DNA from: Micractinium sp. NFX-FRZ
Taxonomy: Eukaryota > Chlorophyta > Trebouxiophyceae > Chlorellales > Chlorellaceae
Length of the DNA stretch: 64,000 nt
Reading direction: 5' to 3'
Assembly: GCA_029339195.1 (NCBI GenBank)
Contig: JAPTJF010000163.1
Coordinates: 1-64,000 of the forward strand
Within the stretch, counting starts at the first letter, position 1. The number at the start of each line of letters is the position of its first letter. The notes under the pieces are model-generated. The model searched no databases, had not been told where the DNA came from, and saw only the letters and a program-made list of their open reading frames with translations. This document shows positions 41,996 to 51,756 of the stretch, in pieces. The position numbers were made by a program, and so were the translations under genes.

Positions 41996-44374
41996 GCAGC
42001 CAGCCCGCAAGCAGTCGGCGGCGTGGGGGTGGAAGGGGTGGCAGGACCGGGTAGCAGCTGACCCCCAGTTTGTGTACAAAGTGCTGGTTGAGCAGTTCAT
42101 TGGGGTGACGGCAAACGTGCTGGGCGACATGGTGGGTGCTGGGTGGGTGGGCTGGGCGGTGGGTGGGGAGGAGGTTGCACGTGACACGGGTCCTTCGGTT
42201 GGGTTCCAAGGGATGCTTGCGGAGCAGGGTGGTTTTCAAGGGCGACCGGGCAGCCATACAATGTCGGGTGGGCGGTTGGGGGTTGAGGAGGGGCTGATGG
42301 TGATCTCTGAGGATCCGGGGGCCTTGCGGGTGCTGCAGGACGGGCCACTGGTGGGGCAAAGTGCCGGGCCGGTTGCCGACTTGTGGGTGACGCCAGTGGG
42401 GGGCGCCTGCACGTCTGTGCTGGGCTGCGGGCATCAGACTGCACGGCGGGTCCTGACCCTGACCCTGCCGCTGCCCTGCCCTGCCTGCCTGCCTGGCTGT
42501 GCAGGTGTCGCGCCCGAACTGGGGGCTGAACGAGCTCGATTTTGTGTTTGCAACGCTTGTGGTGGGTGCTGCCTGCCTGCCTGGCTGGAATGCATGCTTG
42601 TTTTGTGTGATGCTGGGGACTTAGTGTGTCTGCAACGCTCGTGGTGGGTGCTGCCTGCCATCCACCTGCTGGCCTTACCTCGCTCCACACACTCCATCCT
42701 CAACACCTCACCTCGCGTCGTCTCGCTTCCACCGTAAGGGTCGCCTCCAACATCAACTTTGTTGCAGTCTACCTGCTGACTAAGCTGGCTTTCCTTCAGC
42801 TTTTTAATAATCGTTTCAACCCAGTCCACCTGAACCAACACTTCACCTCACCTCACTTCATCCCCCTGCAGGTCGGCTCCATCATCAATTTTGCAGCGGT
42901 CTACCTGCTGGCCCCCGTGGCAGCCTCCAGCGCCGGCGCCGCGCCAGCTGGCATGCTTGCCAAGCTGTTTGGAGACCACTACCTGCTCAAGTGGGGCGCC
43001 CCCAGTGAGTGTGGGAGGCAGGGGGAGCTGTTCATTGCGAGGCGGCTGACCTCACACTGATTGCCATTGGCCCTTGCGCGCTGCTCTGGCACTGTGCAGC
43101 CAGGCTTGCCCCTCCCCGCCCGGTCGCCACGCATGCTAAAGAGCCATGCGGTGTTTCGCGCTCATTGTCTTGTATGCTCCTCCCCTCTCCCGCAGCCGGC
43201 CACTGCTTCCAGCCTGGCTTCCCTCTGCCCGCTCGCCTGGCCAACCTTGCATACAAGGGCGCCCTGTTTGCGGCGATCGGCATGGCCGCCGGCACCGTGG
43301 GCACCGCCACGTCAAACGCCCTGCTGACGCTGCGCAAGAAGATGGACCCTGGATACCAGAGCCCCGTGAGTGTGCTGTCAGGGCTTGTTTGCTTCCTTTT
43401 TGGAGGGGAGGGGGGGCGTTTCGGTGTGCGGCATGGTGGTCTGTGGTGCAGTGGAGAGCATGGCTTGTGGTGCGGTGGAGAACGTGCCTCGAACCAGAGC
43501 ATGGTGATGCGCCCGTGTTGAACCCAGCTCCCCATCAACCCTCCTGCCCGGCCCGGCACGCAGGTGTGCCACCCTGCTGCATCATGCCTTCCCCTCCCTG
43601 TCCCCATGTCCTCCAAATCAGTTGATAGAGACCCGCACCGTCCACGCACACACACCTGCTCACCCCTCTGCCATGCACTCCCCACGCAGAACCAGCCGCC
43701 CAGCATTCTGGCAAACGCCGGCTGCTGGGCCCTGCACATGGGGCTGTCAGCCAACCTGCGGTACCAAGTGCTCAACGGGCTGGACATGGTGAGAGGGCGT
43801 GGGCGATGCTGTGCTGTGCTGTGCTGTGCTTTGTGGTGGGCAGCATGTTGGACCGCGTTGCGCTGCACTGCGCTGTGCTGTGCTCCACGGCTGGGCTTGG
43901 TGGGTGGAGTGCTGAAAAGGGGTCCGTGCTGTGCTGCGTTGTGCTGTGCTGCACCATGCCGCGCTCTGCGTGGCTGTGTTGCATCGTGCACCCCTGCCAT
44001 CACGCCTGCTGCCAGCGCCATGGGGCGGTCTGTCGGTGTTTCACACCCTGCGCTCGCTGTTGCCGCTGAGCAGCGCCCCTGCTCCTCTGCTCCCCTGTCA
44101 CCCTGTCTTGTCCCCTCACCCACACATGTCCCTTGAGCCCGCCCCCCAAGGTGCACTCCCCCTCATGCCGTATCCCTCTATGTGCCCCCTCTCTGTATGC
44201 CTCTCCCCGCAGGTCCTCCAGCCCCTCATGCCCTCCTCCCTCTTCCGCCTCTATGCCTCCCTGGTGCGCGGGGTGAACAACCTGGCGGGCGGCATGACCT
44301 TTGTGATGGCAGCCAAGGCGCTGGGCGTCCAGAAGGCGGCGGAACCGGCGGCACCACAGCTGAAAGCGCAGTGA
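41580..44374 (+). CDS. RETICULATA-related (DUF3411) plastid envelope membrane protein
   Basis: Six exons (41580-42131, 42505-42561, 42872-43004, 43196-43365, 43690-43788, 44213-44374) join in frame to about 390 aa. The first ~110 residues are Ser/Arg/Ala-rich without many acids, like a plastid transit peptide. A long Gly linker follows, typical of this family. The DUF3411 region then shows WQDRVAADPQFVYKVLVEQF, NELDFVFATLVVGSIINFAA, hydrophobic VYLLAPVAASSAG, LAYKGALFAAIGMAAGTVGTA, GCWALHMGLSANLRYQVLNG and GVNNLAGGMTFVMAAKALGV. Plant relatives are plastid envelope proteins affecting leaf development and plastid metabolism; their biochemical activity is not established. Several segments look membrane-spanning. 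Intron 5 is rich in TGCTGTGC repeats. Confidence 0.88.
42626..42790 (+). repeat. Decayed copies of a RETICULATA-related exon end and the next exon start
   Basis: At 42629-42660, CTGCAACGCTCGTGGTGGGT GCTGCCTGCC repeats the true exon 2 end and donor (TTGCAACGCTTGTG|GTGGGT, 42548-42575). At 42735-42790 the sequence would read VASNINFVAVYLLTKLA, matching the true exon 3 start VGSIINFAAVYLLAPVA at 42872; here the acceptor has decayed to CGTAAG. Both ends of one intron thus carry copies. Confidence 0.92.
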
Positions 44375-45092
44375 GGCCGGCGGCTGGCAGCACATAGGGA
44401 GGACACCAAGTCACGTTTACCATTTAAGGCGTGTTTACACGCCCGCTCAGCCCTGTGGCGGCTGCATGTACGAGCAACGGGCGGCCTCTTTGGCGGTCGC
44501 CCAGCACAGGACCGAGCGCACCCCATACCATTTATTGCATTGCATTGCAAACTGCCGAGCCTTCCCAGTTTTCCACACGTTGTACCTGCGGCTGTGCCCT
44601 ACCACCGCCCAACGTCTTCCTCCTTTCGCCCTCGCCTCCCCCCTCTCACCACCCAATGTTCTCTGGCCATCCGATAGCATGCCGTGACTTGCCCACCATC
44701 CATAACATGGCTCCCTTGCCACCCTCCATGCCGCCAAATTGTGCCATATGCGGTGTGCGGCCTTTGCACCCCCTCTCCAGCCCTCTCACGCAGCGCACCC
44801 AACCCAACGCAATCCACCCTGTACATGCCGCCAGTGCTGATTTGACTTGCACCCCAATTGTTCTTGGCCAATGAATTGAGTCCCCACCTCCCACAAGAGC
44901 CTGTTTGCCAAACCCTTTCTAGGCGCCGCCCGCATGCCTCCTGCCCTCAAAACTGAGGCACGCTTGCTGCAACACAACTCAACGTCTGTCATCTGTGGTC
45001 ACTAGGGGCACATGCAGCGGCTGGTGCGGAATTAGATATTGCAGGACACTGCACACAAGTCAGGGCCAGGCCTGCTGGGCAGCTTGGCACCG
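44375..45092. other. Convergent intergenic region, RETICULATA-related / Pol eta
   Basis: This 718-bp region holds two 3' UTRs. A TTACA (TGTAA on minus) lies near 44430, far from the Pol eta stop, so its role is unclear. No gene or RNA is seen. Confidence 0.45.
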
Positions 45093-45835
45093 TCAGCCGG
45101 GCGGCTTGCCGCTGCCAGGCTGCTTGGCGGTGGAGAAAAAGGCAGAGATGCCGCGCTGCCGGCCACCCTGCTGCTGCTGCTGCTGCTGCTGCTGCTTGCC
45201 GCCAGGCCGCCCCGTGCGCGTGCTGCCCCCGCCGTTGCCGCCGCTTGCACCGCTGGGTCCTGCTGCCACACGACTGCAAGCTGTCGCTGTGTTGGGCTTG
45301 CGGCTCAGGCGCTGAAGCATGTGGATGTCTCTTAAGATTCGCTTCTGCTCCTCCACATCCACTCCAGCCAACGCCCCCGACTCCGCTCCCGCCTCTGCAT
45401 CTAGCGCTGCCTCTCCACCCGACTCCGCCTCCCCCGCTGTACCTGCCGGCGCGCCCTGCGCCTGCGCCTGCAAGCACCCTCCAGCAGCGGCTGCCCCGCC
45501 TCCACCTGTTGCTGTCACCGCTCCTCCGCCTCCTGCTGCTGTTGCTGCTGGTGCCGCCGCTGTTGCAGCTGCTGCAGCTGCTGCAGCTGCAGACGCTGCT
45601 GCTGGCGTCGCTGCTGCTGGCGTGGGCACCGGTGCTGGCTCTGCTGGCGGCACCGATGGCACCGGCACTGCTACTGCTCGGGATGCTGGCGCCTGCTGGC
45701 CGGAGGAAGCAGCCATGGACCCTGCTGGCTGCGCTCTGCCAAGCCCCGCCGCAGCTGCAGTCGAATCCTTGGCAGGCAGCAGAGCAGCAGCAGAGGCACT
45801 GCTACGGGCATGCTGCTGCAGCTGCTGCTGCTGCA

Positions 45836-45875
<40 letters not shown>

Positions 45876-48800
45876 TGGCGGCCCTTGCCAGTGCGCCTGC
45901 TGCTGCCTGTGATGCAGGTGCTCCTGCCTCTGCTCCTGCCTCTGCTCCTGCCTCTGCTCCTGATCGCCGTGTTGCTGTCCGTCTTGCTGCTGCTGTTGCT
46001 GCTCAACAAGCTGCTCCTGTTGCTGCTGGGCATCCAGGCGCTGGCGCTTCTGAGCTCGCTCAAACAGGGAGGTGATGCTGGGCCCTGCCCCCACTGCCGC
46101 CCCCTGCCGTGCCTTCCCAGCACGCTGCTGCTCGGCGTGGCGTGGCCCCTGTGCTGCTGGCGGCTGCTGCCCTGCCGGTGCCACTGCCCCTGTCTCTGCA
46201 AGTGCAGGCGATACGCCCTCGGGCCCTGCACCGCCGCCGCCAGGCCCCCCGCCCTCTGCTCCCCCTGCTGCCGCCGCTGCTGCCGCTGCTGCTGCTGCAC
46301 CTGCTGTGCCTGCTGCGGTCGCTGACTTGGGCACAAGGAAGCGCGTGATGGCGCTCCCATTGGCGGCTGGCAGGTCTGCAAAGTCGCCGGCAGCAATGGC
46401 CAGCCGGCTGCAGGGCAGCGCCTCGCTGGCACACCTGTAGGGTGAGGTGGGGCAGGGAGGTGAATTTCACGTGATAGACAAGGGATGGCCAGGCGGCTGC
46501 AGGGCAGCGCCTCGCTGGCCCACCTGCAAGGCAAGGTGGGGGGCAGTGAAGCAAAGGAGGTGGTTGAAAGGGAGTAGGCAATGGCCAGGCGGCTGCAGGA
46601 CAGGGTAGCGCCTGGCTGCCAGCTGCAGGGGCTGGGGCCATCAAAGCATTGTTGGGGTGACAAGCATACGAGCGCAGTGAGATGTTATGGCGCAGTGAGA
46701 TGTTAAGCAGCCGGGCGGAAACGGGCGAAACAGCGGCACCTACCCGCCCGCCTGGGGCCCCAGAAAGCGGCAAATGCGTGGGCTGAGCCTGCCTCCTCCG
46801 CCATGCTGCCTGCCCCGCGCCCACCTGCCACCTCCCTTGCTGACCATCTCTAATCCTTGCACCCATCCACCCTCCCCTTGCCGCCCGTCCCGCTGCCCGC
46901 CTCACTTGGTGCGGAAGAGGGAGAAGGCGGCGTCAGCAATGGCATCAGCGCTGGGCGCACCGCCAGCGAAGCGGGGCATGGCGTACGACTTGCTGCGCTC
47001 CGACGCCAGCTGAGCGCCGCCCCTGCGCCCACGTGTTGCACCCACATGTTGGTCAGCAAATGGTGCAGACACACGAAGGGCGGAAACAGGTGGATGCAAA
47101 CACACGTGTGAGCCGCGCCCTGCGGCGGCCCACTGGCCAGCCGCAGTTTGCCAGGGGCACACTGAAGCTGCTGCGTTGCGTTGCGTTGCATTTGCCCACC
47201 TGTAGTGCACCACCAGGTTCTTGGGCCGCCGCCGGAACTGCACTTCGTCCGCCTCCATGCGCCCAGCCAGCTCCTGAGGGGGAGGTGGGGGGAAGAGGGA
47301 CGGGGGAGGGGCACGTCTCCTCCTTGGCACACACGCACACATATACACACATGCATGCGCTTCCAGAACTGCCATGAGAGGCGGCAGCTGACTGCTGCAA
47401 TGGTTGCCGACGTCAGCCTGCCCCACACCCGACGGCAGACACGGAGCCCTGCCGTGCCCCGTCACCACGCATCATCCCGCATGCACCCGCTTCCCAACCA
47501 GCGGCCCAACCACGTACTGACTTACGGCCTGGACCACCTAAGGAAAGTTTTACTATTGCAAACTGCATTGCCCCTTACCTGCGCCAGTATCTTGAGCCAC
47601 CCCTGCAGGGCGGCCAGGTCTGAGGTGGCGTTGAACGACTTGGCTGCCAGCATGGACTTGGGCCGCTCACGCTCCTGCACCGCCTCGTGGCTGATGCCCC
47701 GCACCTGCAGCGGGGTGCAGATGGCTTCAGGCACTCAGTCGAAGGCACACCAGAAGGGCTGTGTGGCCGCCAGAATCCGACCCCCCCATCTGCTGCTGCT
47801 GAATGAACTGCGGTTAAGAAGACACACACACGTACTCCCTTATCTGCAGCCGCCCCCCGGCAGGGCGCCGCCTCGCTGAGCAGCACAATGCTCACATGCT
47901 GCTCAATGAAACGCAGTCGGTGCAACCAAAAACATACAGCGCCCACCTGCTGCTCAATGGCCGCGGCCCGCTCCGCCCCAAAGTGCGCCACCAGCGTGGC
48001 GTGCGGCAGCTGCTGCACCTGCAGGGCGGGAGGCGGAGGTATGGCAGGGGTGAGCTCAGCTCACATGGGCGCATCCGGCAGGCGAGCGCGCACAATCAGG
48101 GGGCCAGGCCAGCCTGTTCGCTGTCAGCCCTGCAGGAGCAGTCCAAGGTTGGACGACCCACACTGCCTCCTGCACTTCCCATGCCCCTGCCTGGCCCTCA
48201 GCCCCTCTCGCGCTCGCCCCGCACCTGCCCCGCTGTGGTGCACCCCAGCGCCTCCAGCTGCTCACCCAGCTTCCCTCCAAAACCCCGCAGCTTCCCCAGG
48301 GGCAGGTTCTGCAGGGACACACAGAAAGTGACTCAAAGGACATGCTCAGCAGGGGGCAGGCTCACAGCACAGCTGGAGCACAAGCACAACTGTGAAGTGC
48401 AAGCTGCATGCAGAGTGCCGCAGCAGGCCAGAGCGCGCCGGCGTATCCACCCTTCAAACGCAGGCCAACCGAAGCGACCACTTGCAGGCCAGTGCACCGG
48501 CGCATCAAATCAGACGCAAGCTAAAGAAAGAAAGCGGAAGCAGCGCAGAGCAGCCCCCTGCCCCTGCCTCTCACCTCCATGACCTGCTGCACCGAGCGGG
48601 GAGGGATGACGGTCTGCTGGTTGGGCTTGTGCATGGCTGACCCCACCTGGAGCAAGGGCAGGCAGGTGGGAGGCACATGTTGCATTCAACATGTGTGCAA
48701 GCAAGCAAGCACGCTGTGGGGTGGCAGGATGCAGGTGGGCGCGTGCCCACCTGCAGGCAGGAGAGTCCAGTCCCGCTTTTGCCAGCGTGTCGGCAGCCGT

Positions 48801-51218
48801 GCACCAGGCTCAGGTTGCCTTTCCAGGACGAGAAGACAACAAAATGACCGGTTCCCCACAGGACCACAGTCTGCCCACCCCTAGCGGGCTACAACCTCAC
48901 ACCTTGGCCAGCAGCTTGTTGGCTGCGATGCCGGCTGAGGCGGTGTAGCCTGATGGGGGGCCGGTGAGCACAGAGAGGAGAGGGGCAGGATGCAAGCTTT
49001 CAGTTGGAGCTCAAGATTATGCAGCCAGGCGTGAATCAGGCAGGGCAAACAAATCAGCCAGCCAGCAGCCAGCTGGTCAGCAGCCAGCTGGTCAGGCATC
49101 AGCCAGGCAGGCAGCGGGCAGCAGGCAGGCAGCTAGGCAGGGTGGCAGCGGCCGGCCAGCCAGCCAGACAGACAGACAGCAGACAGCAAACAGCAAACAG
49201 GCAGGCCAGCCCAGCCACCCTGAGACGCACACGCTTCCAGGCCGCCCCCTCACCCATCTCGCTGAGCAGTGCCCCCCGCAGGCGGCACGCGATGCCCGCC
49301 CCCACCGCCAGCCGCCGCTCAAACTCTGAGGTCACATCCAGCGGGCCGCCAATCACCACAGAGCCCCAAGCAAAGGCATCCACGGAGGCTGGGGGCACGC
49401 CAGCGCGGCCCTGCCAGGGAGGGAGGGGTGGAAAGAGGCGACCGGGGTGGGGTGGCGGATGGGGCGGCTGGAGCCGGGTGAGCAAACGGGGGTCGGGGCA
49501 GGCAGGACGAATGGAGGCGGGGGTGGGCGGGTGAGTATGAGCGGCATGCATGGGCGGGCGGTGTGGGCACACTCGTGCACTGGATATAGGCGGATGGGCA
49601 GGTGGGGTGCAGCAGGCGGGTGTGGCAGGCAGGTGGGGCATGCGGGTGGCCAGGGGCAGGGCGGGGCGGGGCGGGGTGGGGCGTGCCAGGCAGCCGCACC
49701 TGCAGCTCCCGGTCCACCATGGCAGTCACATCCATGTACACCTGCACACAGGGCAGATAAGATGTGGAGCACTCCTCAACAGCAGAACAGAGCAGAGCAG
49801 CCACACGCACTTGGGCCCCCGACATGCCCCCAGGTTTGCATCTCCATCCGGGGGCCGCGAGGGACGGAGGCCGCTGGCGCTGCCGGCAAGACCGGGCAGG
49901 TGGGCAGGGCAGCAGCAGGTGCGTGCAGAGGGCGGCAGGGAGGGGCAGGTAGACACACCCCCTCCCAGGCGGTGCATTCATTTTCATTACATCTCATCCC
50001 CAAGCTGCCCCCCCACCTCGTCAATCGAAGCCTTTTCTATTGTGGCCGCCGGCGCCAGGCGGTGCAGCAGCACCAGCACCTCCGCTGTGGAGCGCCTGCA
50101 CGTGCGCCAGGTGGGGCAGGGCAGGGCGGGCGGAACAGGCAGGGCAGGCGAGGGGGTCAGGCCAGTCAGAGCCTCCTGGCAAGGCGGGTTAGGACGAGGC
50201 AGGGCACGGAGGCAGGCAATGTGACCCGTCCGCTCGAGGCGCCCCTTGCCACCAGTACTGCCAGTACCGGCTCCCGCCTGCAGCACTCCTGGCACGGCTT
50301 GCCACCAGTACTCCCCTTCCCCAACCCACCTTTGCCTTGCCACCAGTACTACCCCTGCCCCCTACCGCCACCCACCTGTACCGCTCCAGGCATGCCTTTT
50401 GTGTCAGCCGCCGGCTCTCCTGCCCCGCGGTGCCGTCGCCCGGCGCCGCCCCCAACACTGCCGCATCCCCGTCGCTACTGCCCTCGGCTCCAATCGTCTC
50501 CACGTGAACGAGCACGAGCTCGGGGCACATCTTCTTGGCTTCCTTCACCTGTGGGCAGGGTGGCGGGTTGATGGTTGACTGGCACAGAGGAACGTGCAGG
50601 GGTGGGGACGGGCTGCACCACCGAGGGCGAACGCAGGCGGGCAGGTGTGCGGCCGGCAAACGGGCTTACCCTCATGTGCCGCGTGATGCCACGGTCCCTG
50701 GCCGGGTAGTTGACCGCAATCAGGCCCTCCCTGCAAGCAGGCGGCACAGCAGGGCAGGGGGCGCGTGTGAATGCCCTGCCTGGGCAGGGGGGGTCCCGGC
50801 AGCTGGCAGAGGACGCACCCACGGTCCGCCCCTTGGGGCCTACCATTGTTGCACCGCGCATGGCGTCTCGCGTGGTATTCCCAGCCGCTTCATCTCCACC
50901 TGCAGGCATAGGAGGTTGAGGGGCCACGAGAGGTGAGAAAGGCGGCGTCAAGCTATGATTGGCGGCAGCAGCGGCGGCGGCGGTGGCGGCGGCAGCAGCG
51001 GCCACACTGCCTAGGCTTCCATGCGGTCTTCACATTGCAAGTTACGCTCGCGACCTCCCTTCCACAGGGCATGCGGAAGCCTGTGGGCACGCCCGATCAC
51101 ATCCCACCGCCCAGCACCAGCTGCAACGGGGCCCCGTGACACTTTCTTGCACATAGTAGCTATCGAAATCGGCGTGTATAATAACACGCGAGGACGCGAG
51201 GTCCTCAGGGTGCTCCAT
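45093..51218 (-). CDS. POLH: DNA polymerase eta (Y-family translesion polymerase)
   Basis: A 15-exon minus-strand model keeps frame and gives about 855 aa. Pol eta bypasses UV photoproducts, inserting AA opposite TT dimers. Catalytic acids are in IIHADFDSYY (exon 1) and ATIEKASIDEVYMDV. Other landmarks: IPRETPCAVQQWEGLIAVNY, ARDRGITRHMRVKEAKKMCP, YTASAGIAANKLLAK, KPNQQTVIPPRSV, LPLGKLRGFGGKLGEQLEAL, RPKSMLAAKSF, and the little-finger PKNLVVHYR. Next come KSYAMPRF and SAITRFLVP, then a ~400-residue Ala/Gln-rich tail. The tail ends in a PIP-like RQRGISAFFSTAKQ for PCNA docking. I found no UBZ zinc finger, which many relatives have. Exons: 51218-51153, 50899-50844, 50730-50670, 50548-50376, 50095-50017, 49741-49700, 49410-49254, 48949-48903, 48646-48575, 48308-48225, 48018-47947, 47704-47579, 47273-47200, 47022-46906, 46434-45093. 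The exon 1 donor (TAT|GTGCAAG) is the least certain, because the family expects about two more residues there. A TTATAA at 51415-51420 lies about 200 bp upstream. Confidence 0.92.
46490..46625 (-). repeat. Two decayed copies of the Pol eta last-exon start
   Basis: On the minus strand the true exon starts CAG|GTGTGCCAGCGAGGCGCTGC then CCTGCAGCCGGCTGGCCATT (46434). Similar sequence lies at about 46526-46490 (GTGGGCCAGCGAGGCGCTGC, then CCTGCAGCCGCCTGGCCAT) and, with an insertion, at about 46620-46578. The copies are 85-95 bp apart in the intron upstream. Confidence 0.92.
49026..49210 (+). repeat. CAGC/CAGG-rich simple repeats in a Pol eta intron
   Basis: Irregular runs of CAGCCAGC, a doubled CAGCCAGCTGGT and (CAGACAGA/CAGCAAACAG) fill the intron between 48949 and 49254. 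Confidence 0.8.
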
Positions 51219-51756
51219 GATGTTTGGCAGGCCCTGCGCCCGCTACCTGCGATTCCTGCCGTGCATTTCGCACCAATGAACGGCTGGAAAGGATGGAAGG
51301 CGAGACACTCATCTGTGGACTGTGTTTGCACTGCCTGCCAGGTGCCGCCAGGCGGCCAAGCAGCGACGCTGGCCGCCTGCTGACGACATGGATCAATTCA
51401 CCTCTCGGAGCACCTTATAACCCTATTCAGCTGCCAGTTGCTCGTGTATTGCTCTTCCAGGTTGACACCAAAGGATAGCAAGCCTTCCTTTAACATGCAA
51501 CATGTGTTGCATTGCTGGTTGAGGTACCGTTACACGTGTGTACAACGTTGCGAGTTGGGGCAAGGAGATGAGATCAAAAGTAAATCAAACAAGTTGACAT
51601 GAATAGCAATAGCAGTGCAATAGATTCGTTCCGGCAGCCGTTGCAGCGCTGCAGCCACGCCGAGCAGCTGCTACGGCGGCTGAGGTGGCGGCGGTGCCGG
51701 CGGGGGCGCGGCTGTCAAGGGGGTGCACAGGTGGCCCTTCACAAGTGTTTGCCCCG
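51219..51756. other. Intergenic region between Pol eta and the rhodanese gene
   Basis: The 538-bp interval is the Pol eta promoter side plus the 3' UTR of the rhodanese gene, both on the minus strand. It contains a TTATAA at 51415 and a TTACA at 51530. No other gene is seen. Confidence 0.5.
51530..51534 (-). promoter_or_regulatory. Putative polyadenylation signal (TGTAA on minus strand)
   Basis: TTACA on the + strand, about 225 bp downstream of the rhodanese stop codon at 51757. Confidence 0.5.

Noticed and set aside
43795..43960. TGCTGTGC-rich stretch as a possible structured RNA
   Set aside because: It is a simple intronic repeat with no complementary arms.
45093..46434. UBZ or UBM ubiquitin-binding motif in the Pol eta tail
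   Set aside because: No Cys2His2-type zinc pattern is present. The only ordered segment, VDVEEQKRILRDIHMLQR, does not match a motif I can name.
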